A stretch of 64,000 nt of DNA, taken from positions 1 to 64,000 of the forward strand of contig CAZKLS010000004.1 in assembly GCA_964553405.1 (NCBI GenBank). The letters are read 5' to 3'. This document shows, one piece after another, positions 1 through 9,480 of the stretch. Origin of the DNA: DATIRA01 sp964553405 (GTDB lineage: Bacteria; Pseudomonadota; Gammaproteobacteria; Steroidobacterales; Steroidobacteraceae). Each line of letters starts with the position of its first letter. Within the stretch, counting starts at the first letter, position 1. The notes beneath the pieces were generated by a model. The model saw only the letters and a list, made by a program, of their open reading frames with translations. It had not been told where the DNA came from and made no database searches. Position numbers and translations under genes: made by a program.

Positions 1-1569
1 CGGCGAGGTCTGCCGCTCGTATCCGCTGCGGTGGTCGCGCCCGACCGAGTGGTGATGCGTGACCGTGCCGCCGAGCCGGGTGACGATCTCGTTGGCCGCG
101 AGCTTGATGTCTCGCCACGCCGCGAGCGAGCTCGCGAGATCGCCGCTCTCGGTGCCGAGCACCGCGTAGGTGAAATACGGCGCCGGGCCGTCCGGATAGA
201 CGTGTGTGAAGCGGCAGGACACCACGGCTTCGCGGCCCGTCGCCCCGAGGATCGCGCGCGCGACGCCTTCCCGGACGCCGGTGTAGAACTCCTCGAGCCG
301 GTCCCAGGTGATCGCGCTCTCGAACGTGTCGAGGATCGCTCCCATCCCCACCATCGGATCGCGCCAGTAGGGCATCCGGATGAACGCCTCGCGCCAGGCC
401 CCGGCCGCGCCCTTGCGGTGCTCGCCCTCCCCGTCCCCCTCCGGCACGGCCATGGATCGCTCGACGGCTGCAGGATCGAATTCGCCGCCATGATCGCCCA
501 CGAGCTCGAGCGCACGGGTCATCCACGGTCGCAACTCGTGGTCGGATGACTCGAACCCCAGCACCAGCGTGGGGCTGCGGCGGTCACCGACGCCGGCAAA
601 GGCCACCTCCGCGGGATCGAGCAGCCGGCAGTTGGACGGGTACAGGCCGGACTGCGACAGCGCCCGCACGCAGTTCACGGCGTTGCCGAAGTCATCGAAC
701 CGGATCGACGCCGACGCGCGGTAGCGCGGCCGGTCCCGCAGACGCACCCAGGCCTCGGTGATCACGCCGAGCAGGCCCTCGGAGCCCAGGATCAGCCGGT
801 CTGCCGAGGGACCGGCGCCGCTGCCCGGCAGGCGGCGGGTTTCCAGCACGCCGCGTGGCGTGACCGTGCGCGTCGCCTCGACGAGGTCGTCGATGTGCGT
901 GTACAGCGTCGCGAAATGTCCGCCGGCACGGGTCGCGATCCATCCGCCCAGCGTCGAGAAACGGAAACTCTGCGGAAAATGGCGCAAGGTCAGGCCGTAG
1001 GGCTTCAGCTGCTCCTCGAGGTCGGGTCCGAACGTACCGGCCTGGATGCGCGCGGCGCGGCTCACGCGGTCCACTTCCAGCACGCGGTCGAGACGCTCGA
1101 GGTCCAGCGACACGACACCGGCGTAACCGTCTCCGACGGCCGGCTCGACGCCGCCGACCACGCTGGTGCCGCCGCCGAACGGCACGACCGCGACGTTCGC
1201 GCTCGCGGCCCAGTCCAGCACGTCCTGCACGCCCTGCTCGTCCTCGGGAAAAGCCACCCAGTCCGGTGGATTCGGGACCTGGCGGCTCCACATCCGCACG
1301 CTGTCGGCGAACGATTTGCCGTAGCTGTGCACGAGCCGGTCGTACGGCGTGCATGAGCAGAAAGTCTGCAGCGCCGCGGGCGGCCTGACCCGGGGCTCGC
1401 GCAACTCGAACTCGTCCAGCGACGGGGGCGCGGCCGGCGCCGCGTCATCGGCCCCCATCCGGCGCATCAGCCCGGCGATCAGCTGGCGTTCCTGTTCGCT
1501 CAATTCCTCTTCGGCGTAGCCCCAGCCCCAGAATCGCAACCGGGGTCGTCTTGAAAGCGAGTCGTTCAT
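1..1569 (-). CDS. FAD-binding oxidase, alkyldihydroxyacetonephosphate synthase-like (3' end cut by window edge)
   Basis: The reading frame from the ATG at 1569 stays open to base 1, giving 523 residues without a stop, so the C-terminus lies outside the window. Around residue 130 it has the FAD-binding PP-loop PFGGGTSVVGG of the FAD_binding_4 (VAO/PCMH) fold. Near the visible end is HHHSVGRDH, matching the conserved HHH motif of alkyl-DHAP synthase (AGPS). AGPS makes the ether bond of ether lipids, but bacterial homologues include lactate-dehydrogenase-like and uncharacterised oxidases, so the substrate is unknown. AGPS-like proteins run about 530-560 residues, so little is missing. The N-terminus is rich in charged and aromatic residues, with no signal peptide. 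It is divergent from the metY-like gene across about 220 bases. Confidence 0.85.
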   Translation of the reverse strand, partial: MNDSLSRRPRLRFWGWGYAEEELSEQERQLIAGLMRRMGADDAAPAAPPSLDEFELREPRVRPPAALQTFCSCTPYDRLVHSYGKSFADSVRMWSRQVPNPPDWVAFPEDEQGVQDVLDWAASANVAVVPFGGGTSVVGGVEPAVGDGYAGVVSLDLERLDRVLEVDRVSRAARIQAGTFGPDLEEQLKPYGLTLRHFPQSFRFSTLGGWIATRAGGHFATLYTHIDDLVEATRTVTPRGVLETRRLPGSGAGPSADRLILGSEGLLGVITEAWVRLRDRPRYRASASIRFDDFGNAVNCVRALSQSGLYPSNCRLLDPAEVAFAGVGDRRSPTLVLGFESSDHELRPWMTRALELVGDHGGEFDPAAVERSMAVPEGDGEGEHRKGAAGAWREAFIRMPYWRDPMVGMGAILDTFESAITWDRLEEFYTGVREGVARAILGATGREAVVSCRFTHVYPDGPAPYFTYAVLGTESGDLASSLAAWRDIKLAANEIVTRLGGTVTHHHSVGRDHRSGYERQTSP

Positions 1570-1788
1570 TCGAGTCTCCGGAAACACCGTGGTCCGCCGC
1601 CGCCTGACACCCCCGGCGCAGCGGGACCGCTCAAGCATCACTGGTTCACCGGGGCATGGCAAATCCGGGCCGGACTGATTGGACAGGTTCTAAGGCGATT
1701 CCACCCGGATCTTTCCCGCCGCGGCAGAAAACGGGAACCTATGCGCGGCAGCGATAACGTCCGTGCCGAATACCAGCGAGGACCGATC

Positions 1789-3060
<1,272 letters not shown>

Positions 3061-3146
3061 ACGGCGCGCTCCGGCACGTCACCTCTGGTGCGCCGCCCGG
3101 CTACGCCGGGATTCGGGGCTCGTCGCGCTTGCGGTAACATGCCGCG

Positions 3147-4976
3147 ATGAAAAACCAGGACACCTCGCTCGGCTTCGCCCGCGAACTGAGCCCGCGCCGA
3201 AACACCTCGCAGGCCACCGACATCGAGTCGCTGGTCGCCGAACAGCTGCGGCATTTCAGCATCGACCCGAAGACCGGGTTCGGGCAGCGCCTCGGCCAGC
3301 TGGCCGCCAGCCTCTACTCGGCGAACAGCTCCGCCCACGAGTTGTGGCAGCTGACCGTCGCCGAGCTCGCGCGCCTCGAGCCCGGCGAGCGGGTCGCCCG
3401 GTTCAACGCGAAGCGGTTCCTGTGCTTCCAGCTCGCGAAGATCCTCGACACGCTGCAGAACCCGCTGCGCAAGTCCTACCAGACGCTGCTCGACGATCCG
3501 CTGCAGGCGGCGGCCAAGGGCCCCTACCCCGTCTTCGACAACGTCGCGGCGCTGTTCAGCGCGACGCCGGTCATCACCCGCACCGCGACCTACATGTACG
3601 CCTGCACGGAATGGGTCGAGGAAGCGTTCAAGGGCCGCGAACCGCTGCTCGAGATCTACTCGCGGCTGCTGAACCCGACCTCGATCAGCCTGGCCAACCA
3701 CATCGTCGACCTCGAAGCCGGTCCGCTGGCGGGCGAATACCTGGCCTGGAACTTCAACTCCGGCATGGCCGCGATCGACTCGACGCTCGCAAACCTGGTC
3801 GGTTACCAGGACGTCGTGCTCTCGAGCCGCAACGTCTACGGCGGCACCTACCAGCTGCTGCACGACTGGTACGGCAAGAAGAGCAACCTGGACGTCGCGG
3901 TCCGGTGGTTCGACGGATTCACGGTGGAAGCGTTCGCCGAGGCGCTCGCGGCGGTGCGCACCGAGTGCAGCGAACGCCTCGCCGAGGGGCGGCAGGTCTA
4001 TGTCTTCCTCGAATCACCCTGCAACCCGCACGGCTACGTGCTCGACGTGGCCGGAATCTGCCGCCTCGCGCACGAGCAGGGCCTCACGGTGATCTGCGAC
4101 GCGACCGTGGGCACGCCGGTTCTGCAGCCGGTGCTGCGCCGCGAGGATCCGATGGAGCGTCCGGATTTCGTGATCCATTCCTATACGAAGGACCTCGCCG
4201 GCACCGGCACCGCGACCGCCGGAGTCTGCATCGCCCGCAACGAGCGCATGTTCATTCCGAAGGGCGAAACCGTCACGGCGCCGGGGCCCGACGGCCGCAT
4301 GCGCACTTTCCACTGGGACGAGTCGCTGTTCTGGAACGTCTATTACGTCAAGGGCGCGTTCCTCGACGCGGACAAGGCGTTCGAGGTGATCAACGGCATG
4401 CGCACGGTCGAACTGCGCATCATCAACAAGGCCATCAACACGCTGGTGCTGGCCCGTGCGCTCGATCGCCACCCGTCGATCAACGTGCACTGCGGCGCCG
4501 TCCCGGGAAGCGAGAACCACGAACTGACGAACCGGCAGATGTTCCTCGGGCTCCCTCCCCCGCTGTTCACGATAGACATGGAGTCGGACGACGGTTCCGG
4601 CATCGGCCGCGAGGCATTCCAGCGGTTCTTCGACTGCCTCGAGCCCGCCTTCGGGCTGCAGGTCAGCCTCGGCCAGTCAAACTCGGTGGTGCTCTGCCCG
4701 GCGCTCACCAGCCATTCGGAACTTTCGGAGACCGCGCTGCGCGAGGCCGGGATCGCGCCGACGACGATCCGCATCTCGGTCGGTGAAGAGGACCCCCGTT
4801 CGTTGCTGGCGCACCTGATTGCCGCCGCAAGCCTCGCGCTCGAGCCCGACCGCCCGGGCTTCCTCGCCGGGTTTCCCTCGAGCGATGAGATGGACCGGCT
4901 GTACGAATCCACCTACGTGGACGTGCACCGCCGCTACGCGGCGAGCCGGCCGCGCATGGCGTCGCTGCTGACCTGA
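3147..4976 (+). CDS. Enlarged PLP-dependent transsulfuration-family enzyme
   Basis: A 609-residue protein of the Cys/Met-metabolism PLP fold. YGGTYQ and the Schiff-base lysine at residue 348 in SYTKDLAGTGT align with the equivalents in the MetY gene just upstream. The lysine sits about 144 residues later than in MetY, so there is a long N-terminal extension (roughly residues 1-200, mostly helical in appearance, with no domain I recognise). There is also extra sequence between the core and the C-terminus. The substrate is unknown; a gamma-lyase, gamma-synthase or sulfhydrylase reaction is possible. Proximity to metY suggests sulfur amino-acid metabolism, which is inference. The ATG start at 3147 is the only credible one. 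No signal peptide. Confidence 0.85.
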   Translation: MKNQDTSLGFARELSPRRNTSQATDIESLVAEQLRHFSIDPKTGFGQRLGQLAASLYSANSSAHELWQLTVAELARLEPGERVARFNAKRFLCFQLAKILDTLQNPLRKSYQTLLDDPLQAAAKGPYPVFDNVAALFSATPVITRTATYMYACTEWVEEAFKGREPLLEIYSRLLNPTSISLANHIVDLEAGPLAGEYLAWNFNSGMAAIDSTLANLVGYQDVVLSSRNVYGGTYQLLHDWYGKKSNLDVAVRWFDGFTVEAFAEALAAVRTECSERLAEGRQVYVFLESPCNPHGYVLDVAGICRLAHEQGLTVICDATVGTPVLQPVLRREDPMERPDFVIHSYTKDLAGTGTATAGVCIARNERMFIPKGETVTAPGPDGRMRTFHWDESLFWNVYYVKGAFLDADKAFEVINGMRTVELRIINKAINTLVLARALDRHPSINVHCGAVPGSENHELTNRQMFLGLPPPLFTIDMESDDGSGIGREAFQRFFDCLEPAFGLQVSLGQSNSVVLCPALTSHSELSETALREAGIAPTTIRISVGEEDPRSLLAHLIAAASLALEPDRPGFLAGFPSSDEMDRLYESTYVDVHRRYAASRPRMASLLT

Positions 4977-5024
4977 GAGTCCGGCCGGAGTCCACCACGG
5001 TTCGGCCGCAGGCCAGAGGTTCTG

Positions 5025-6842
5025 ATGATCCGCAAGCTCCTCCTCCGACTGTTCCAGGGCCTGCTGGTCCTGATGCTGGCCGGCACGCTGCTGCTCGCCC
5101 ACACCGTCTATTTCAAGCCGCTCAGGATCAACTGGTTCTACGAGCGGGTGTTCGCGGAATACGCGCTGCAGGACCCCGAACTGCTGAGCAGCCTGCGCAT
5201 GCTGCCGGCCTGGCTGGACTGGTACTCGGACGACCTCACGGATGCGTCGCTGGCGCACGAGGACCGTCTGCGGGCCAAGCTCAGGAAAGACCTCGAGATG
5301 CTGCGCAGCTACGACCCGGCAGCGATGAACCCGGACGAGCGGCTCTCCTACGACATGCTGGATTACTTCGTCTCGATGCAGGTCGAGGGCGATCGGTTTC
5401 ATCACCACGACTATCCGCTCAACCAGCTCTTCGGCGCGCAGAACGAACTGCCGACCTTCATGGCCACGCAGCACCCGGTCGGGAGCGTCAAGGAAGGCGA
5501 GAACTACGTCGCGCGCCTGCGCAAGTTTCCAACCAAGTTCCACCAGGTACTGGAGGGCGTGCGGGCCCGGGAGACCGAGGGCATCGTGCCGCCCACCTTC
5601 GTCGTGGAGAAGGTGCTGACGGAGATGCGGGCCTTCGTCGCCCAGCCGCCGCGCGAGAACGTGCTTTACTCGAGCCTGGCCAAGAAGATCGGCTCGGCGT
5701 CGGCGATCGGCGACGGTGACCGCAAACGCCTGCTCACGCAGGCCGAGTCGGCCATCACCGACATGGTCTATCCCGTGTACCGCGAGATGATCGCGTACTA
5801 CGAGCAGCTGCTGCCGAAGACGCAGGGCAACCACGGCGTCTGGGCGCTGCCGGACGGCGACGCCTATTACCGATGGGCGGTCCGCGACCAGACGACGACG
5901 GACATGACGCCGGAAGCCGTGCACGCGCTGGGGCTCCGCGAGGTCGCGAGGATCGAGGCGGAAATGGACGCGATCCTGCGCGCCGAGGGACTCACCGAGG
6001 GTTCAGTCGGCGCCCGCACGCGCGAGATCGGCCGTCGGCCGGACCAGCTCTATCCAGACACGGACGCTGGTCGCGCGCGGATCCTGGCCGATTACCAGGC
6101 GATCATCGACGAGATCGACGCCGGACTGGACCCTTACTTCGACGTGCGTCCGAAGATGGGCGTCAAGGTCGAGCGCGTGCCTGAGTTCCGCGAGAAGACT
6201 GCGCCGGGTGCCTACTACTACCCGCCGGCCTTCGACGGTTCCCGTCCCGGCATCTTCTACGCCAACCTGCGCAACGTCGCCGAAGTGCAGAAGTTCGGCA
6301 TGCGGACGCTGGCCTATCACGAAGCGATCCCTGGACATCACTTTCAGACCACGATCCAGCAGGAACTCGAAGGCGTCCCGACCTTCCGCAAGGTGCTGCC
6401 GTTCACCGCGTTCTCCGAGGGCTGGGCACTGTATGCCGAACGCCTCGCATGGGAGATCGGCTACCAGGACCAGCCGCTCGACAACCTGGGTCGCCTGCAG
6501 GCGGAGATGTTCCGTGCCGTGCGACTGGTCGTCGACACCGGTCTGCACCATCAGCGCTGGACGCGCGAGCAGGCCATCGAATACATGTCGGAGAAGACCG
6601 GCATGCCGGAAACGGACGTGGTCGCCGAGATCGAACGCTACCTGGTCCTGCCCGGACAGGCGCTGGCATACAAGGTGGGCATGAACAGGATCCTGGAACT
6701 GCGCGAGCGGGCGCGGGCCGCGCTCGGGGACGGTTTCGACCTGCGGGGCTTCCACAATGTCGTGCTGACCGGTGGCGACATGCCGCTGACTCTTCTCGAG
6801 CAGAGGGTCGACGCCTGGATCGCCGCGGAAAAATCCGGCTGA
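5025..6842 (+). CDS. DUF885 family protein (putative metallopeptidase), membrane-anchored
   Basis: A 605-residue protein. Residues 4-30 form an uncleaved-looking hydrophobic signal anchor, so the body probably faces the periplasm. The family hallmark, the zinc-site-like HEAIPGHH (residues 432-439), lies within the DUF885 domain that fills most of the protein. DUF885 proteins are annotated as putative metallopeptidases; very few have been tested. The gene follows the PLP enzyme by about 50 bases on the same strand and could be cotranscribed, but no functional link is evident. Length matches the family (550-620). Confidence 0.88.
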   Translation: MIRKLLLRLFQGLLVLMLAGTLLLAHTVYFKPLRINWFYERVFAEYALQDPELLSSLRMLPAWLDWYSDDLTDASLAHEDRLRAKLRKDLEMLRSYDPAAMNPDERLSYDMLDYFVSMQVEGDRFHHHDYPLNQLFGAQNELPTFMATQHPVGSVKEGENYVARLRKFPTKFHQVLEGVRARETEGIVPPTFVVEKVLTEMRAFVAQPPRENVLYSSLAKKIGSASAIGDGDRKRLLTQAESAITDMVYPVYREMIAYYEQLLPKTQGNHGVWALPDGDAYYRWAVRDQTTTDMTPEAVHALGLREVARIEAEMDAILRAEGLTEGSVGARTREIGRRPDQLYPDTDAGRARILADYQAIIDEIDAGLDPYFDVRPKMGVKVERVPEFREKTAPGAYYYPPAFDGSRPGIFYANLRNVAEVQKFGMRTLAYHEAIPGHHFQTTIQQELEGVPTFRKVLPFTAFSEGWALYAERLAWEIGYQDQPLDNLGRLQAEMFRAVRLVVDTGLHHQRWTREQAIEYMSEKTGMPETDVVAEIERYLVLPGQALAYKVGMNRILELRERARAALGDGFDLRGFHNVVLTGGDMPLTLLEQRVDAWIAAEKSG

Positions 6843-6900
6843 GAACCCACCGATCGCGGCCTGCCCGCGGACTGCGAGACGGCCGGACAGGCAGCCGGGT

Positions 6901-7827
6901 TCAGGCGGTCGACACCCGCCCCGAATCGGGCCGCAGCGTCCACAGCACCCACTCGCCGAGCAGCGTCGTCCCGACCACCAGCGCACTCGCGATCAGCGTG
7001 GCCTCGATGTACTCCATGCCCACGGGTTCCACCTGCCCACGTCCCGTAAGCAGCACGATCACCGGCGCGGCCAGCAGCGAGCGCAGCCAGGGCCGCGTGC
7101 GGCCCGCGGTGAACAGCAACAGCAGCAAGCCCACCGCGAGCGCAAGCTGGTAGACAGTCCCGCCGAGACGGCTCCCGATGCCGATGATCGCCAGCGTGCC
7201 GAGCAACGTGCCGGCCAGCCTGAGCATCGCACGGCGTTGCGTCTCATCGAGCGAGGGTTCCGAGACTGCCGCGACGGCGAGCGGCAGCCACCAGCCGTGC
7301 TCGAAACCCATGTAGCGGGCCGTGATCCAGGCGATCAGCACCAGCACGGACAGCAGCACCGCGTAGCTGAGCGCCGTCTGCGAATGAACCGAGCGATTCT
7401 CGACCGTGACATGGCGCAGAACGGTCGTCGCGAGCAGGTAGCCGTAGGCACTGCCCGCCGCGACCGCGAGCGCGCGCCGCAGCACGTCCGCGGGAACCGC
7501 CGGATCGAAGGAACCGATCAGTGCGGCCGCGAGCAGCGCGATCAGGCCCCGATGCAGACCCTGCGAACTGGCCACGCCGGCCGCCGCGGCCATCGCGACG
7601 ATCAACGCAGCGACGCCGTCCGTGGCCTGGGCCGTGATCGCAGCGGCCGCGTACACCACGGGAATCAGCAGGCTGAAACCGGCGATGGACCTCGCGAGCA
7701 AAGACAGCTTGAGCGCCAGCAGCACGCCGATCATCAGGTACCGGGCGTAGACCTCCTGTCCCAGCCACACGGCAAGCGCGGCCGGCGCAATTACCAGGAC
7801 GATCAATGCCAGGGCCTTGCCGATCAT
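6901..7827 (-). CDS. FUSC-like inner-membrane protein
   Basis: A 308-residue, strongly hydrophobic protein with about ten predicted transmembrane segments in two groups separated near residues 140-150. The second half has a GWWLPLAVAAVSEPS segment followed by an ETQRRAMLRLAGTLLG helix. This resembles the FUSC/aromatic-acid-exporter membrane domain, where a short charged segment follows a helix pair. FUSC proteins export fusaric or hydroxybenzoic acids, but this one lacks the large soluble domains of full-length exporters, so only the membrane fold is inferred. It is convergent with the DUF885 gene and 246 bases from the S41 protease gene, from which it diverges. Confidence 0.65.
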   Translation of the reverse strand: MIGKALALIVLVIAPAALAVWLGQEVYARYLMIGVLLALKLSLLARSIAGFSLLIPVVYAAAAITAQATDGVAALIVAMAAAAGVASSQGLHRGLIALLAAALIGSFDPAVPADVLRRALAVAAGSAYGYLLATTVLRHVTVENRSVHSQTALSYAVLLSVLVLIAWITARYMGFEHGWWLPLAVAAVSEPSLDETQRRAMLRLAGTLLGTLAIIGIGSRLGGTVYQLALAVGLLLLLFTAGRTRPWLRSLLAAPVIVLLTGRGQVEPVGMEYIEATLIASALVVGTTLLGEWVLWTLRPDSGRVSTA

Positions 7828-7883
7828 TATTGTTTTGACTCGCTGGGCGAAGCTGCCTGAGACCGGTGCAAAATCCAGGCCAG

Positions 7884-7991
7884 ATGAAATTTTATTTTGA
7901 ATTTACCAGTACTTACACCGAGTTTCTGCAGTGGTCGTTTCAAGACGAGGTTGACCGATTGGCACGATATGTAAAAAAGACCGACGCCTGA
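7884..7991 (+). pseudogene. AT-rich 35-codon remnant, possibly the N-terminus of a DsbA-fold isomerase
   Basis: The 246-base gap at 7828-8073 contains an ATG-to-TGA frame of 35 codons that is clearly richer in A and T than its surroundings. It starts MKFYFEFTSTYT. 2-hydroxychromene-2-carboxylate isomerases (DsbA-like thioredoxin fold) often start with a very similar F-Y-F-x-F-x-S-x-Y stretch. The rest does not continue as that family and there is no CxxC. An AGG sits just upstream, so translation as a tiny protein is not excluded. I read it as a degraded or imported gene fragment, tentatively. Confidence 0.25.
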
Positions 7992-8073
7992 CTGCGCGCC
8001 GGGTCCGTGACCGGGATCGGTCGAAACGGCGATACTCCGCCGGCATTTACCCGCCCCAAGCAGAGGACGATCG

Positions 8074-9477
8074 ATGCGCGCTGAGCAACGAAAACTCCGC
8101 CTCGCCGGCATTGTTGCCGCGCTGGTGCTGTCAGCCGGCTGTTCGGGCGGAAACGACGGCAATGGACTCGACACCGGGTCGCTGCAGTGCGGCGAAGCCG
8201 CGCGCAAGCAGTTCGTGCTCAGCACGAGCCGCGATTGGTACCTGTTCCCGGAACTGCTGCCAGCCGCGGTGGACCCGGCGGACTTCGCGACCGCGGAGGA
8301 GCTTCTCGATCACCTGACCGCGACCGCCCGCGAGCAAGGCAAGGATCGCTATTTCAGCTACCTGACGACCCGCGACGAGGACGACTCGATACTCGGTGAA
8401 GGCCAGTACGTCGGCTTCGGCTTCCGTACGGGCGGGGACGCCGTGGAGCGCCCGTTCGTCGTGGACGTGTTCGAGGCCAGCCCGGCCGCGGCGGGCGGCC
8501 TTCGTCGCGGCGACGAGATCATCGCCGTGGACGCGGGCAGCGGTTACGTGCCGGTCAGCGACCTGATCGCGGACGGCGGCAGCATCTCGGATGCTTTCGG
8601 GCCGGCCGAGATCGGCGTGCGCCGGGGACTGCGGCTCGCGAACGACGGACTAGAGCGCGAGGTGACGCTGACGAAGACCGTCGTGACGATCGACCCCGTG
8701 CCGGACGCCTTCGGCGTGCAGGTCCTGCCGCTTGCGGGCACGACCGGGGTCGGCTACCTGAACTTCAGGACCTATGTCTCCACGGCCCGGGACCAGTTGC
8801 GCGCTGCGTTCGGCAGTTTCCGCAACCAGGGCATCGACTACTTCATCGTGGACCTGCGCTACAACGGCGGCGGGCTCGTGGCGACCGCGGAACTCATCAA
8901 CGACCTGCTCGGTGGCGCGCGGAGCACCTCGGACGTGCAGACGCGCACGGTCCACAACTCGGCCCGGTCCGCGCTGGACACGACGCGCTTCTTCCTGCCC
9001 GAATCCCGCTCTGTTCGTCCGGTGCGGATCGCGTTCCTGACCAGCGGCGCCACGGCCTCGGCCAGCGAGATCAACATCAACGCGATGGCGCCCTGGGTCG
9101 AGGTCGCGATCGTCGGCGACGACACGCTCGGCAAGCCGGTGGGCCAGCTCGCCTTCGACCTCGCAGGCTGCAGCGACAGGCTGCGGCTCGTCTCCTTCCA
9201 GACCGAGAACGCCGAAGGCCGGAGCGATTACTACGACGGCCTGGCCTCGACGCTGGATTTCGCCTGCGCGGCCGAGGACACGCTGGATCGGCAGATGGGC
9301 GATCCTGACGAAGGCCTGACGTCCGCCGCGCTCGAGTGGCTCGGGACGGGCCGCTGCGAGAGGATCATCGCCCCGGGCGCCGCCCGCGCGAAGCCGGGGC
9401 TCGGGCCGGACGCGGCGGCGCAGCCGGCGCAGCGCAGACGATCCGCAGTGGAGCAGTGGCTGCCTGGAGTCGCCTGA
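8074..9477 (+). CDS. S41-family (C-terminal processing) peptidase, lipoprotein
   Basis: A 467-residue protein starting with a lipoprotein signal peptide whose lipobox is SAGC (Cys about residue 25), so it is probably tethered in the periplasm. A PDZ-like segment covers about residues 110-200, with SPAAAGGLRRGDEIIAV resembling the ligand-binding loop. The S41 catalytic domain follows, with VDLRYNGGG, the serine at about residue 329 in TASASE, and the lysine at about residue 354 in DTLGKPVG. The 25-residue serine-lysine spacing matches the Ser/Lys dyad of Prc/CtpA. It probably cleaves unfolded or tagged envelope proteins; the substrate is unknown. It is convergent with the patatin gene, with only 3 bases between the stops. 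Confidence 0.9.
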   Translation: MRAEQRKLRLAGIVAALVLSAGCSGGNDGNGLDTGSLQCGEAARKQFVLSTSRDWYLFPELLPAAVDPADFATAEELLDHLTATAREQGKDRYFSYLTTRDEDDSILGEGQYVGFGFRTGGDAVERPFVVDVFEASPAAAGGLRRGDEIIAVDAGSGYVPVSDLIADGGSISDAFGPAEIGVRRGLRLANDGLEREVTLTKTVVTIDPVPDAFGVQVLPLAGTTGVGYLNFRTYVSTARDQLRAAFGSFRNQGIDYFIVDLRYNGGGLVATAELINDLLGGARSTSDVQTRTVHNSARSALDTTRFFLPESRSVRPVRIAFLTSGATASASEININAMAPWVEVAIVGDDTLGKPVGQLAFDLAGCSDRLRLVSFQTENAEGRSDYYDGLASTLDFACAAEDTLDRQMGDPDEGLTSAALEWLGTGRCERIIAPGAARAKPGLGPDAAAQPAQRRRSAVEQWLPGVA

Positions 9478-9480
9478 GCC

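Noticed and set aside
1570..1788. SAM riboswitch before metY
   Set aside because: I looked for the SAM-II or SAM-I pattern by eye and saw none. The gap shows no convincing paired elements, so none is called.
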